A DNA stretch of 64,000 nucleotides from Chloroflexota bacterium (GTDB lineage: Bacteria; Chloroflexota; Dehalococcoidia; JACQUA01): assembly GCA_016210565.1 (NCBI GenBank), contig JACQUA010000173.1:17860-81859 (forward strand), read 5' to 3'. Below the pieces are notes generated by a model. It was not told the origin of the DNA and made no database searches. It saw only the letters and a program-made list of their open reading frames with translations. The position numbers and the translations under genes were made by a program. Numbering within the stretch: position 1 is the stretch's first letter; each line of letters opens with the position of its first letter. Shown piece after piece: positions 17,714 through 27,647 of the stretch.

Positions 17714-18895
17714 ATGAGGCCAGAGACCGAACAGAAGGCTAAGAGATGGCAGGAACAAAGATGGATTCTCGACAACATGGTCCGCTCATTCGGCATCGAC
17801 TGGGACCAGACCAGAAGCGCGCGGATAATGCGGGCCTGCGGCCCGATGGTGGGGCCGGACCTCCAGTTCCTGAGTCGCACCATCAAGAAATTCGATGACA
17901 TACCCACCCAACTGGCCGCGGTCGCTTCAAAATGGGAAGCCCTCGCCGGGGAAGAAGAACGCCGGGAACACCGCGAGACTGCCTGCCAGTATTACTACAT
18001 TGCCACGGTCTTCTACTCCCACGCCCAGTGGGCATTCTTTGAAGACGACAACGAGGACAAGATCAGGTACAACCAGCGCAAGAACGCCTGTTACGACAAG
18101 ATGGTCGCCCACGCGCCCCGCCGCATCGAGCGGGTCGAGATTCCATTTGAGGGCAAGTCTCTGGCAGGGGCTTTGCACTTGCCGCGCGGCTTCGACCCGC
18201 CTTATCCCGTGGTACTGTCTATTTCCGGGATGGATGCCGGCGAGAGGGAGATTTGCCTGTACGACGAGCCTTTGCTGGAGCGCGGCGTCGCCATGTTCCG
18301 AATCGAGGGACCGGGACAGTGTGAAAGCAACTTGAGGAAGATCCGGGCAACGGCTGACAACTGGGAGCGGGCAGGGAGGAATGCGATAGACTATCTGGTG
18401 AGCCGGAAAGACATCAGGGGCGATTCCATCGCCCTGCACGGCAACAGCATGGGGAGCTATTGGGGCTTTCGAGTGGCGTCCGCCGACCACCGTCTGGGGG
18501 CCTGCGTTCTGTCTTCGAACTGTTTCGAGCCCGGGATGACCAGCCTGCTGAATGCGGCCTCGCCGACATTCAAGCTGAACCTCATGTACATGACCGGCTA
18601 CACGAATGAGCGGGAGTTCGATGAATTCGCCCGCGGGTTGACCTTGAAGGGGCTGGGAAGCAAGATACGGTGCCCCATGTTCATTCTGGCCGGCGAACGC
18701 GATGAGCTGAGCCCCCTGGCCTGCACCTTCGAGCTGTTCGAAGAGGTCAAGACCCCGAAGAAACTGCGTATTTACAAAGGGGACACGCACAGCATCGCCG
18801 ATCCGATGAAGTTCAACGTGATAGCCGACTGGATCGTGGACCGGCTGAAAGGGAAAGCCATCGGACCCGGGGAGAAACAAATCGAGTATGTGTGA
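17714..18895 (+). CDS. Alpha/beta hydrolase, FrsA/DUF1100-like
   Basis: 393 residues. An N-terminal helical cap (about 1-130) precedes the hydrolase core. Beta strand and oxyanion region PVVLSISGMDAGE, then IEGPGQCES typical of the 2,6-dihydroxypseudooxynicotine hydrolase/FrsA group. Nucleophile elbow GNSMGSYWG (GxSxG, Ser about 241). Acid in LAGERDELSPL and His in GDTHSIADP complete the triad. AGGAGGG precedes the ATG. Members hydrolyse C-C or ester bonds of small organics. It closes the presumed catabolic island; substrate unknown. Confidence 0.85.
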   Translation: MRPETEQKAKRWQEQRWILDNMVRSFGIDWDQTRSARIMRACGPMVGPDLQFLSRTIKKFDDIPTQLAAVASKWEALAGEEERREHRETACQYYYIATVFYSHAQWAFFEDDNEDKIRYNQRKNACYDKMVAHAPRRIERVEIPFEGKSLAGALHLPRGFDPPYPVVLSISGMDAGEREICLYDEPLLERGVAMFRIEGPGQCESNLRKIRATADNWERAGRNAIDYLVSRKDIRGDSIALHGNSMGSYWGFRVASADHRLGACVLSSNCFEPGMTSLLNAASPTFKLNLMYMTGYTNEREFDEFARGLTLKGLGSKIRCPMFILAGERDELSPLACTFELFEEVKTPKKLRIYKGDTHSIADPMKFNVIADWIVDRLKGKAIGPGEKQIEYV

Positions 18896-19042
18896 CCGGC
18901 GGACGGGGAGATGACCGGCGATGCGCGGTTCCGGCTTTGTCATTTGCATGTCTATCCCTGCTGGCTCGTGGTCGAACCGGGCCGGCATTACAAACTCCTG
19001 CAACCCATTCGGGCAAAGCTGCGCACAAAGCTGAACAACCTA

Positions 19043-19070
19043 TTGACAAAACCCGTTTTGGTGATAAACT
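19043..19070 (+). promoter_or_regulatory. Probable promoter of the small membrane-protein gene
   Basis: TTGACA (19043-19048), 16-bp spacer, TAAACT (19065-19070). The transcript would start near 19077 and leave an 85-base leader to the ATG at 19163, which has a strong AAAGGAGGT site. Confidence 0.5.
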
Positions 19071-19162
19071 TATACACCAAAAGGGAAAAGGCATTGCCCG
19101 GTCGTCCCCAATAAAAACATCTCACCGTGGCAAGAATTCCGTAACATAAAGGAGGTTTTTCT

Positions 19163-19558
19163 ATGTCAGAACCCAGGACAAAGACCGCGGGTCAGCGAGG
19201 CAGTGGCATGCTGGCCACCATCGGTGCCATTGCATTCTACATCGGGTTCCTGCTGGCCGTCATCGGGGGCATCTTCTTCCCGGCGGCGGGATGGGCCATA
19301 CTCATCCTGTTCATCATCGGGATCATCGTCGGCCTGCTCAACATCACCGCCAAAGAGGCCATGCCCTTCGTTGTCGCCGCCATCGCCCTGGTGGTGGCAG
19401 GCACCGCCAGCTTCGCCGCCCTGGACAAGATCATACCCGGCGTGGGTACGAGGCTGGACTACATGGTAGACTATATTTCCAGCATGATGGTCCCGGCCGC
19501 CATTATCAACGCCATCAGGATCGTCTACAACCTGGCCAAGCCGGGCGAACAGGCCTGA
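19163..19558 (+). CDS. Small multi-pass membrane protein, unknown function
   Basis: 131 residues with a short polar N terminus and about four hydrophobic segments: IGAIAFYIGFLLAVIGGIFF, GWAILILFIIGIIVGLLNI, AMPFVVAAIALVVAGTASF, and a C-terminal one around MMVPAAIINAIRIVYNL. The C-terminal tail is short and charged. Strong ribosome site AAAGGAGGT. I do not recognise a named family; similar short proteins are annotated only as hypothetical membrane proteins. It is monocistronic by context. Confidence 0.75.
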   Translation: MSEPRTKTAGQRGSGMLATIGAIAFYIGFLLAVIGGIFFPAAGWAILILFIIGIIVGLLNITAKEAMPFVVAAIALVVAGTASFAALDKIIPGVGTRLDYMVDYISSMMVPAAIINAIRIVYNLAKPGEQA

Positions 19559-20125
19559 CCCAAAATAACGAATGACGAAATAATCATCCATCCCGACGAG
19601 TCGGTACCATGAAGGATGAAAATGTCTTTCTGAGCGAAGACCAGCGTAAGCGAGTCGGAGTCGAAGAATCTTTCCCGAGCGGGGAGAGCAAAGACCCTTC
19701 GACTTCGCTCAGGGTGACACTTTTGCCGCATACTTGTGTCATTGGTCATGGGAATCCGGCTCCTCATCCGGACTTCCGGTTTCGTCATTTCTCGCGCCAT
19801 TTTAGAGTCGCCGGGTCAGCCACGCAGGGTGGGAATCGCAACCACCCTCTGCCGGCTCCACGCCATCGCCCACCCGACGCACTACGTAGTTCACCACAGA
19901 GACATAGAGAGTACAGAGGGAATTGCCCATCCCGTCTCCTCTGTGTTCTCAGCGTCTCCGGTGAGAGCTATGGATTTGCCATCCACTGCCGCCGGCGCAT
20001 CCGTTGGGGCAAGCATACCGGCAGGGATGCAACCATCCGTGAGCAGTTGCAGCGCTCCCACGAAGCATCAAACCAACCCCGCAGGCACGGAGGCCTGCGC
20101 CACCCTGCCAGTAACTTACCGCGAG
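19559..20125. repeat. 567-base gene-free region with several dispersed repeats
   Basis: 19621-19720 is an inverted repeat of the CTGAGCGAAG family (TTTCTGAGCGAAGACC... / ...CTTCGCTCAGGGTGACA). 19823-19840 is a GGGTGGG fragment. 19892-19970 carries CACCACAGAGACATAGAG...CTCCTCTGTGTTCTCAG, the element also seen at 29659-29806. 20082-20103 is GCAGGCACGGAGGCCTGCGC. No coding sequence is convincing. Confidence 0.65.
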
Positions 20126-20710
20126 TCAGCGCGTGGATAGCCGCTGCAGGGCCAGCTTTACTTTCTCTTCCGTGGACAGAGACGGCTCGGGCTGGAGGCT
20201 GGCCAGGGCCTGGTTGATTTCGGAGGAGTTGTATCCGAGGGCGGACAGGGCAGCCGCCACTTCCGCGTCCTGCTGCACGGCCTCCCCCACCGGCATCCCC
20301 AGCTTGCCCTTTTCCAGCTCGCTTTTCAGCTCCAGCACCAGACGGGAAGCCGTTTTCTTGCCGAAGCCGGGTACCCGCGTAAAATAGCTCACGTTGTCCG
20401 TCGCCACCGCCGCCACTATCTGGTCCGGGCTTACGCTGGAGAGGAGCGAAAGGGCCAGTTTGGGACCGATGCCCGTAACCCCGAGCAGCGTGTGAAAAAT
20501 GGAGCGTTCTTCGGCAGAGGAAAAACCATAAAGCGATACCTGGTCGGTCCTGAAGTGCAGGTAGGTATGAAGCTGGACCCTGCCCCCCAGCGGCCCCAGC
20601 TTATCGAGGGTTGAAGTGGGAACGAATACCTGGAAGCTGACGCTCCCGACATTGACAAAAACCTGGTCGGTCCCCTTCCATTCCAGAAGGCCGCGCACCG
20701 AGGTTATCAC
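20126..20710 (-). CDS. ruvA: Holliday junction DNA helicase subunit RuvA
   Basis: 194 residues. N-terminal OB fold (MITSVRGLLEWKGTDQVFVNVGSVSFQVFVP), two helix-hairpin-helix motifs (LLGVTGIGPKLALSLLS and FTRVPGFGKKTASRLVLELK) and the C-terminal domain III (AEVAAALSALGYNSSEINQAL) that contacts RuvB. The start codon is GTG at 20710, overlapping the ruvC stop in GTGA, so the genes are translationally coupled. ruvB is not in the window. Confidence 0.97.
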   Translation of the reverse strand: MITSVRGLLEWKGTDQVFVNVGSVSFQVFVPTSTLDKLGPLGGRVQLHTYLHFRTDQVSLYGFSSAEERSIFHTLLGVTGIGPKLALSLLSSVSPDQIVAAVATDNVSYFTRVPGFGKKTASRLVLELKSELEKGKLGMPVGEAVQQDAEVAAALSALGYNSSEINQALASLQPEPSLSTEEKVKLALQRLSTR

Positions 20711-21222
20711 AGGGCTTTCCTGTCGGCCATCATCCTGGCCACGCGGCTTTCTTGCAAGTGACAGAGGGCAATGGCCAGGGCATCGGCCGCGTCGGGCTGC
20801 GGCGCCTGGGGCAACTTCAAAATCACCTTCACCATCTCCTGCACCTGCTCTTTGCTGGAGGTCCCATGGCTGGTAACCGCCTGCTTCACCTTGGCGGGGG
20901 AGTACTGATAGACGGCTATGCCCTGGTTGGCGGCCGCCAGAATGGCAATGGCCTGGGCGCGCCCGACGGCCAGGGCGGCCTGGACGTTCTGCCCGACAAA
21001 CGGCTCTTCGATGGCTACCGCATCCGGGCGATACTTATCGATGAGCTGGACCAGGCCGAGATAGATGTTCCTCAGGCGCTGGCCCAGGGGGGCTGAGGCC
21101 GAAGCGGTCAGTACCCCGCTGGCCACAGCGGTGGTCCGGCTGTTCCAGTCATGGACCAGCCCGTAGCCCATATTGACAGTGCCGGGATCGATTCCCAGGA
21201 CCGTGATGTCGTCATCTCTCAT
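20707..21222 (-). CDS. ruvC: Crossover junction endodeoxyribonuclease RuvC
   Basis: 171 residues. RNase H-fold resolvase with the four acidic residues in LGIDPGTVNMGYG, VAIEEPFVG and PDAADALAIALCH. N-terminal MRDDDITVLGIDPG fits the family start. Overlaps ruvA by four bases, as in many genomes where yebC-ruvC-ruvA are neighbours; yebC is indeed next upstream on the same strand, separated here by a 373-base repeat-rich gap. Confidence 0.97.
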   Translation of the reverse strand: MRDDDITVLGIDPGTVNMGYGLVHDWNSRTTAVASGVLTASASAPLGQRLRNIYLGLVQLIDKYRPDAVAIEEPFVGQNVQAALAVGRAQAIAILAAANQGIAVYQYSPAKVKQAVTSHGTSSKEQVQEMVKVILKLPQAPQPDAADALAIALCHLQESRVARMMADRKAL

Positions 21223-21595
21223 AGCAGCTATCAGCTTTCAGCGGTCAGCGCCAAATCAATAATCAAAAAGCCCCGTAGGGTGGGTTAAGCACAGCGGGGT
21301 GGCAGGGCAGGAGGATGGCTGTGCGAACCCACCACCAGCAGTAAATTCCAAATGCCACGCACCAAATTCCAAACAACATCCAAATCCCAATGATCAAATG
21401 CCAAGACAGGTCCCGCCGGTTTGTTCATTTGGAATTTCGTCATTGGAATTTGTTTGGAATTTGGAATTTGACCATTGGAATTTGTTCAGATCGCTGGTGG
21501 GTTCGCGCCACTAACCCCGTCAGCACCGCCCATTTGCGCTTAACCCACCCTACATGCTGGCTCACAGGCACGGTGGCCTGTGATACCGGGTTGCG
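21223..21595. repeat. Repeat-rich gap between yebC and ruvC
   Basis: 21226-21246 CAGCTATCAGCTTTCAGC element. 21275-21333 and 21496-21553 are two GGGTGGGTTAAGC-family elements in inverted orientation. Between them (about 21340-21490) are many degenerate copies of TTGGAATTTG / CAAATTCCAA, which can fold into a long stem. 21563-21582 is CACAGGC...GCCTGTG. No gene. Confidence 0.7.
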
Positions 21596-22351
21596 TCACG
21601 CGACCGCTTTCAGCGCCTCCAGCACCTCATCCGAGAATTCCGCGTTGGAAGAGACTTTCTGGACATCGTCCATTTCTTCCAGCTTGTCCAGCAGCTTCAT
21701 CGCACTGACGGCGCTTTTTTCATCCAGCTTCACCGTGGCCTGGGGCACCAGGGACACTTCAGCGGAGATGATCTTGACCCCTTTCGGTTCCAGCGCCTTG
21801 CGGACGAGTTCCAGGTCCTTGCCGTCAGTAATGATCTCCACGTAGCCCTTCTCGATCTTCACGTCTTCGGCGCCGCTGTCGATGGCGTAGAGACCAAGCT
21901 CCTCGGGGTCCATGCTGCCCGGTTCAGCCGTGATCAGGCCCTTCGACCTGAACTGCCAGGAGACCGACCCGGCCTCCGCCAGACTGCCACCCCCCCGGGT
22001 AAAGACGGTGCGAATCTCCTGGAGGGTCCGCATGCGGTTATCCGTCAGCGTATTGACCAGGATGCCAGTACCCCCGGCCCCGTAGCCCTCGTAGGTCACT
22101 TCCTGCAAGGCGGAGCCTTCTCCCCCACCCATCGCCTTCTTGATGGCCCGGTCGATGTTGTCGTAGGGCATACTGCTATCTTTGGCCTTCTGGATGGCCA
22201 GGCGCAGACGGAAGTTGGCTTCGGGGTCCGCCCCACCAGAACGCACTGCCACCATTATTTCCCGGGTCAGTTTCGTAAAAATCTGGCCCTTCTTCGCATC
22301 TGCTACGCCCTTGGATCTCTTTATCTGTGACCACTTTGAATGTCCTGACAT
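21596..22351 (-). CDS. yebC: YebC/TACO1 family protein (PmpR/translation-associated)
   Basis: 251 residues from ATG 22351 (MSGHSKWSQIKRSKGVADAKKG), which has AAGGAG eight bases upstream. The frame is open 59 codons further but that part is not family-like. Conserved regions FTKLTREIMVAVRSGGADPEANFRLRLAI and YEGYGAGGTGILVNTLTDNRMRT are present. YebC proteins help ribosomes through proline stretches and some act as regulators. Order yebC-ruvC-ruvA is conserved in many bacteria. Confidence 0.95.
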   Translation of the reverse strand: MSGHSKWSQIKRSKGVADAKKGQIFTKLTREIMVAVRSGGADPEANFRLRLAIQKAKDSSMPYDNIDRAIKKAMGGGEGSALQEVTYEGYGAGGTGILVNTLTDNRMRTLQEIRTVFTRGGGSLAEAGSVSWQFRSKGLITAEPGSMDPEELGLYAIDSGAEDVKIEKGYVEIITDGKDLELVRKALEPKGVKIISAEVSLVPQATVKLDEKSAVSAMKLLDKLEEMDDVQKVSSNAEFSDEVLEALKAVA

Positions 22352-22494
22352 AGCTTTTACTCCTTCCGCACCGTCAATTTTACCATAACCCGGACAAGCG
22401 GGAAATGCCAGCTTCCAAGCATCAAGCTCCAAACGACTGGAAATATCTCCGCCGGAGATACAGCGCGGCGCCGGCGACGCCCGTCTATCCACGC

Positions 22495-25400
22495 CTATTC
22501 CTCGTCGCCCGCCTCGTCTTTCTCGCAATCGATTGGCTCGCCGGCGGGGCTTGTTGGCCTGATGAAGCTAAGATAATCATCTATCGCCCGGACGTGCATA
22601 GGGCTGAGGCCGTACAGACCGGCTACCGTCCTGTCCAACTCGGCTTCCAGATCCCGGAGCTTCTTCCCCGCAGGCGACCCGTGCAGGCGGCGCGAGATCT
22701 CGAACAGCGGCGCGAGTTCGGCTGGGACGGGATCGTTGGGCTGCGTCATAAGAGCCAGTAGCGCCTCCGGCACGGGTACCAGGCCCAGTACCCACGAATC
22801 GAAGTGCCTGTAGGCGCCGCGGTCCCTGCGAGAGAATGATAGACAAAAAAGCCGGACGGCGCTGGCGCTAAGGAAGCCGGCGAGGCACTCCCCCGTGGCC
22901 CTGTCGGGTACCGGGATCAAATACGCAGTGTCCAGGGCAACCGTCAGACGTCGGCCACGCCCCGCGGGGAGGTACACACACCCCAGATCATCAGAGATCC
23001 GTTGCCAGACAACTTTGTGGCCAAGCTTCTCCGGCGAAACCCGGAAGATCTGCCAGATCGGCATGCCATCCCTGTAGTCGGACCGGCGGCGTAGGGCCGC
23101 CTCATGCCGGCTGAAGTACTCGCGGGCGCGAGGCGGCAGCTCTCTCCTTGGCTCCCCGGTGACATCATCGTGCGTCCAAATAAGATGGTCCCTTACTTCG
23201 TAGCCCCAGGCGTGGATGTTTTCTCCGCGGATGAGGGGCCTCAGAAGTTCTCTTTCGATGCGCGCCCGGAAGCCAGCGCGGTCGCTTTCCGGCAGACGGG
23301 CATCGTAGTACCCTTCGGCGTAAACTATTGCTTCGCCGGCGTTTTCGGTCGCCTCAACTCGCTTCACAACGAAGACATCGTTGAGCGATGTCTTGACCCC
23401 CATCATGGCATTGAAACCGGGGATCTCCCCGAGCAGCCGCCTCGCCCTGGGCGCGCCATTCGCCGAGGTCCTCCGGGCAGTCTGCATCAGCAGGATAGCT
23501 TCCCTGACCTCGGGCGGCGCCAGCGCCCAGGGGGACTCTTCGGTCTGGTTTAAGGGTCCGGTTTCCAGCGCGGGGGAAAGAATGGGGAGGTCCTTCTGCT
23601 GGGTTTGCCAGCTTTTGAAGGAGGCGGAGGGGCCGGCGACCGTAACCTGGACCTCGTGGCTTGCGGGAGCCTGGCCCTGTTCGAAGGCCAATATCAGGGG
23701 ATAGTTGGTAGCGTCCTCGAACAATGTCCGAGCATGCAGGGAATAGTCGTGCAGCGCCAGTATCCTGGTATCCTTAACCAGGCTCTTGCGCAGGGCGTTG
23801 CCGTACAGGGCATGGATGACTTTGGACGTTATGACGAAGCTCAGTCTGCCATTTGGCTTGAGGAATTCCCGGCCGCGTTCCACGAAAGCAATGGAATAGT
23901 CCACCTGCCTGCCGAATCCCCTACCGATACCCCCGAGCGCCGCCCCCCGTTTCCATCCCGCGTCAACACAGACCTGATATTCGCTGAACAGCCGCGCCCT
24001 TATCTCAGGGGCGATATTGTGAATCCGCACCCACGGGGGATTGCCCACGACAAAATCACATGATTGCCGCAGACCGTCCAGGCTCAGGGCGTTTCGCAGC
24101 AGCGGCAGCCAGCGCATGTCGCGCCTCCGGTTGTGGCGCTCGGCGATTCCGGCGAGAAAACTATTGATCGTTGTTTCATAGGCCAGGTAGTTTCTGGCGG
24201 AAACACCCTCCCAGAAGCGCGCCTTCACCGCCTCCGGGTCAATGGGCGGGCGGAACAGGCTTAAGGTCTGACCCACCCGGTTCAGAAGGCCGTTCCAGTC
24301 GACGTCGCGGTGGTCCGGAAGCACGAACTCGCCCAGACCCGCTATGGCTACCTTGATGACCGGCCTCGCACCGGGAGCAGACAGGGCGCCGCGCGCCCTT
24401 CCCGAGCGCGCCCCCGGCATACGCGTGAGCGTCGGCGCCAGCCTGAGCAGAGAATCGGCCCAATACACGGGAATCTCGACCCGGCTGTCCGGGGACACCA
24501 GGTCGGCTATGGCCAGAATGTAGTTCACCCGGGCCATGGCCACGGCAAAGGGGTGAATGTCCACGCCAATGATATTCCGGGTGATAAGACTCAGGGACTC
24601 GGACGTTCTCCCGCCCCGGCGAGCCCTGGCAATGGCGCGCATAAGAAACGTCCCGGACCCGCAGGTTATGTCAGCCAGACGTTTGTCCGGGTCCCCCCGG
24701 TATTCCACGGCGTCCAGCGCCTCATCGACAACATCTGGCCGGGTGTAGAATTCGCCGAGCGCCCGGCGGGTGACCGGGTCAAAGAAACGCTGATAGACCA
24801 ACCTCAAGAAATCCTCGGAGGCACCGAGCAGGTCAACGTCATCCACGCCATCGGCGATGTCCAGCAACGCCGGACTCAGCGATGCTTCGGCGCTGCCGCT
24901 GTGCGCGGCGGCCTCAACGGGCCACAGGAAAACGTCTTCTTCGAAAACGCCCACCACTCCCGGCACGTAATGCTGCATCTCCCTCAGGGCCAGAACCGGG
25001 TGGCCGGATTTCTTGAGCACGTCCGTGACGCTGGCGTAGGGGGTGAGGCGCGTTTGAACGGCAACCCTGGTGAGCAGCAGTCGAAGAAGAAGAGAAAGGT
25101 AGGTCTCTATGATGAAAAGATATTGCTCGGTGTCCGATTCATTTTCCCTGATGGTTATCCCCAGGGAAGCCGCAGAGCGACGCAGGTTGGCGCGAGCTTC
25201 ACTGCTGACATTCGTCGCAGTGCTGTACAGACCCCGCCACACCACGAAGGCTTCATCGATGATGCCGACAGCGACGCGAAAACTGGTGAACGCTTTCCAC
25301 AGTTCAGCTACCATCTGGCCGGCGACTTCAGAGGCAGGACCCAGGCGATCGACAAAATCCTCGGGCGAGATCACGGCGCCCGCCAGCGACACAAGCCACG

Positions 25401-25815
25401 CTTCCAGGCGCGGCGCCGCAGCCGCCGCCGGTCCCCGGTGAAGAACAGACCCGTCTTCCGCCAGGAGTGCCAGTTCGCGGCCGTCGTAGGCCACTCCCCG
25501 GGCGGGTTTGCCGTCATGGCTGGCAGGGAACTCCAGGACATATCTGCGACACTGGGTGACGGCATCTTCAATCCCCGCGCCCCCTGGCGGGGGCAGCTTT
25601 ACCTCAAATACGATGGCGCCAACTCTGGCATCTGGTATCCCGCGAACCAGGCGGTATTCGGACGCGACCCGCACCCCGCGCTCACGTAGCTGCTTGGACT
25701 CGAGGAACCGGTTGATAGCCTCGACAAAGTCCCCGCGCAGCGTGGCTTCATTCAGCCCGGCAGAGGCGGTTTCCAACTCCTTCAGAGGGCGGCTAAGTCG
25801 ATAGTCGTCAAGCAT
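22495..25815 (-). CDS. Single-chain type IIG restriction enzyme / N6-adenine methyltransferase
   Basis: About 1106 residues. Residue numbers count from the alternative GTG at 25827, four codons above the chosen ATG (25815). Residues 60-80 hold GIPDARVGAIVFEVKLP, a PD-(D/E)xK nuclease site (D66, E75, K77). Motif X GEFYTRPDVVDEAL (358-371), SAM motif I DITCGSGTFLMRA (386-398) and catalytic motif IV VVGNPPWVRI (593-602) define a gamma-class adenine methylase. The remaining 400 residues would be the target-recognition and C-terminal helical part (Eco57I/MmeI-like). Cleavage and modification in one chain means no separate partner is needed. Downstream of nothing related; possibly a mobile defence gene. 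BREX PglX is an alternative, but the N-terminal nuclease motif argues against it. Confidence 0.88.
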   Translation of the reverse strand: MLDDYRLSRPLKELETASAGLNEATLRGDFVEAINRFLESKQLRERGVRVASEYRLVRGIPDARVGAIVFEVKLPPPGGAGIEDAVTQCRRYVLEFPASHDGKPARGVAYDGRELALLAEDGSVLHRGPAAAAAPRLEAWLVSLAGAVISPEDFVDRLGPASEVAGQMVAELWKAFTSFRVAVGIIDEAFVVWRGLYSTATNVSSEARANLRRSAASLGITIRENESDTEQYLFIIETYLSLLLRLLLTRVAVQTRLTPYASVTDVLKKSGHPVLALREMQHYVPGVVGVFEEDVFLWPVEAAAHSGSAEASLSPALLDIADGVDDVDLLGASEDFLRLVYQRFFDPVTRRALGEFYTRPDVVDEALDAVEYRGDPDKRLADITCGSGTFLMRAIARARRGGRTSESLSLITRNIIGVDIHPFAVAMARVNYILAIADLVSPDSRVEIPVYWADSLLRLAPTLTRMPGARSGRARGALSAPGARPVIKVAIAGLGEFVLPDHRDVDWNGLLNRVGQTLSLFRPPIDPEAVKARFWEGVSARNYLAYETTINSFLAGIAERHNRRRDMRWLPLLRNALSLDGLRQSCDFVVGNPPWVRIHNIAPEIRARLFSEYQVCVDAGWKRGAALGGIGRGFGRQVDYSIAFVERGREFLKPNGRLSFVITSKVIHALYGNALRKSLVKDTRILALHDYSLHARTLFEDATNYPLILAFEQGQAPASHEVQVTVAGPSASFKSWQTQQKDLPILSPALETGPLNQTEESPWALAPPEVREAILLMQTARRTSANGAPRARRLLGEIPGFNAMMGVKTSLNDVFVVKRVEATENAGEAIVYAEGYYDARLPESDRAGFRARIERELLRPLIRGENIHAWGYEVRDHLIWTHDDVTGEPRRELPPRAREYFSRHEAALRRRSDYRDGMPIWQIFRVSPEKLGHKVVWQRISDDLGCVYLPAGRGRRLTVALDTAYLIPVPDRATGECLAGFLSASAVRLFCLSFSRRDRGAYRHFDSWVLGLVPVPEALLALMTQPNDPVPAELAPLFEISRRLHGSPAGKKLRDLEAELDRTVAGLYGLSPMHVRAIDDYLSFIRPTSPAGEPIDCEKDEAGDEE

Positions 25816-25827
25816 GAATGGGACCAC

Positions 25828-26125
25828 ATGATTTCACGAGATTGCTTAATCTTAACACCGTGCCGGGAGAGTTGGCAACGGGGTTGGCAGCATCTTTCGT
25901 GTCTATTCGTGTGAATTCGTGGTTAGGGACCCTCTCCGGATAGCCTGAACAAGTGAACCACGAGATTGACACAAGAATTTTCACGAGATTGCTCTGTTAT
26001 TTCCAGACCTGGTCAAGCTTTTCTACGGCCAGTTCATTTCCTCGCATCTGGTGTTCATCTCGTGAAATCTTGTGGTTTATTGTCCGACCTTGGAGACGAC
26101 TGCTTGGCGTCGCATTTTTTTATTG
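25828..26125 (+). other. Intergenic region between type IIG gene and acr3
   Basis: About 300 bases with degenerate copies of CACGA(A/G)AT and its complement (around 25830-25845, 25900-25925, 25957-25990, 26060-26077), which could form stems. No gene, no clear promoter. Confidence 0.4.
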
Positions 26126-27190
26126 TCAGTCGCCGCCGCCAAAATACCTTCGCCGGAAGTACAACGCCACGTTCACCAGGCCGATGAGCGCCGGCACTTC
26201 CACCAGGGGACCTATCACCGCCGCAAAGGCCTGCCCCGACCCGATGCCGAAGACGGCCACCGCCACCGCAATCGCCAGCTCGAAGTTGTTGCTGGCGGCA
26301 GTGAAGGCGATGGTCGCCGTCCGGGGATAATCGGCGCCGATTCTTTTGCCCATGTAGAAAGCTACCAGGAACATAGCCACGAAATAGATTAACAGGGGTA
26401 TGGCGATACGGACCACGTCGAGGGGTAGCTGGACGATAAACTCGCCTTTCAGCGAGAACATCACGATGATGGTAAAGAGGAGAGCGATCAGGGTGATGGG
26501 GCTGATTTTGGGGATGAACCGGGTCTCATACCATTGTTTGCCCTTAGCCCTGATCAACGTGAACCGCGTTATCATCCCGCCGAAGAAAGGGATACCCAGG
26601 TAGATGAACACACTCTGGGCGATCTGCCCGATGGTCACGTGGACCTCCGTGCCCCGGAGCCCGAACCATACCGGGACCACGGTTATGAAAACATAGGCAA
26701 AGATAGAGTAGAAGACCATCTGGAAGATGGAGTTGAAGGCGACCAGCCCGGCGGCGTACTCCCGGTCGCCCTGCGCCAGGTCATTCCACACGATAACCAT
26801 GGCGATGCACCGGGCCAGGCCGATCATGATGAGCCCTTCCATGTACGCCGGGAAGGCGCGGAGGAATACGATGGCCAGGATGAACATCAGGATGGGGCCG
26901 ATGACCCAGTTCTGTACCAGCGACAGCCCCAGTATACGAAAATCGCGGAAGACCGGGCCCATTTCCTCGTATTTGACCTTGGCCAGGGGCGGGTACATCA
27001 TGAGGATGAGGCCGATGGCGATGGGAATTGAGGTAGTATCCACCTGCAACAGGGTGATGACCTTCGCCACCTGGGGGAAGAAATAGCCCAGACCGACTCC
27101 GATCGACATGGCCAGGAAGATCCACAGGGTGAGGAGGCGGTCAAGCCAAGCCAGCCGCCTCGGTGAATCACAGGGCTGTGACGTGCACAT
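26126..27190 (-). CDS. acr3: Arsenite efflux permease, ACR3 family
   Basis: 354-residue ten-helix carrier that expels As(III) from the cytoplasm. The conserved thiolate is in [19 protein letters not shown], followed by the family's [23 protein letters not shown] is in helix 1 and [18 protein letters not shown] near helix 9 is the conserved glutamate motif. Last gene of the ars operon on the minus strand, 59 bases after arsC across a CACAGGC repeat. Confidence 0.95.
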   Translation of the reverse strand: MCTSQPCDSPRRLAWLDRLLTLWIFLAMSIGVGLGYFFPQVAKVITLLQVDTTSIPIAIGLILMMYPPLAKVKYEEMGPVFRDFRILGLSLVQNWVIGPILMFILAIVFLRAFPAYMEGLIMIGLARCIAMVIVWNDLAQGDREYAAGLVAFNSIFQMVFYSIFAYVFITVVPVWFGLRGTEVHVTIGQIAQSVFIYLGIPFFGGMITRFTLIRAKGKQWYETRFIPKISPITLIALLFTIIVMFSLKGEFIVQLPLDVVRIAIPLLIYFVAMFLVAFYMGKRIGADYPRTATIAFTAASNNFELAIAVAVAVFGIGSGQAFAAVIGPLVEVPALIGLVNVALYFRRRYFGGGD

Positions 27191-27222
27191 GGATTAGTCT
27201 CCTCGTCCGTAAGCTCCGGTGC

Positions 27223-27241
27223 CACAGGCGTCCCGCCTGTG
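27223..27241. repeat. CACAGGC...GCCTGTG inverted repeat within the ars operon
   Basis: CACAGGCGTCCCGCCTGTG between arsC and acr3. Confidence 0.75.
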
Positions 27242-27249
27242 AGCGGTTG

Positions 27250-27636
27250 TCAGCAATCCAGCAACCTGACCACCCTGGCCCGGATCTCGTCCCGAATTTC
27301 CCGCACCCTGTCGAGGGGTTTTCCTTTCGGGTCTTCCAGCCCCCAGTCTTCAGCCGGAACCAGGCTTGCCGGGCACACCCCTTCCACCCCGCACCCCATG
27401 GTGATGACCCTGGAAGCAGAATCGAGCGTGTCCTGAGTTAGCGATTTGGGCTTGTTCCCGCTTATGTCTATGCCCGCTTCGGCCATCACCGTGGCGACGG
27501 TTGGATCAACCCTGTCCGCGGGATCCGTTCCGGCCGAAATCGCTTTCGCGTTTCCCCGCGCAAGCTGATTGAAAAAAGCCTCCGCCATCTGGCTCCGCCC
27601 CGAGTTATGCACGCAGACAAACAGGACCGTTTTCAT
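27250..27636 (-). CDS. arsC: Arsenate reductase, low-molecular-weight phosphatase type
   Basis: 128 residues. Catalytic P-loop C8-VHNSGR14 (CX5R) at the N terminus, SAGTDPADRVDPTVATVMAEAGIDI in the middle, and the resolving-Cys region MGCGVEGVCP. This is the thioredoxin-coupled form rather than the glutaredoxin-coupled one. It reduces arsenate to arsenite for export by the adjacent ACR3. Confidence 0.93.
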   Translation of the reverse strand: MKTVLFVCVHNSGRSQMAEAFFNQLARGNAKAISAGTDPADRVDPTVATVMAEAGIDISGNKPKSLTQDTLDSASRVITMGCGVEGVCPASLVPAEDWGLEDPKGKPLDRVREIRDEIRARVVRLLDC

Positions 27637-27647
27637 CTCTGCTCCTG

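Noticed and set aside
24310..25689. 459-codon plus-strand frame opposite the type IIG gene
   Set aside because: The minus strand carries clear nuclease and methylase motifs; the plus frame is Arg/Gly/His-rich without recognisable domains.
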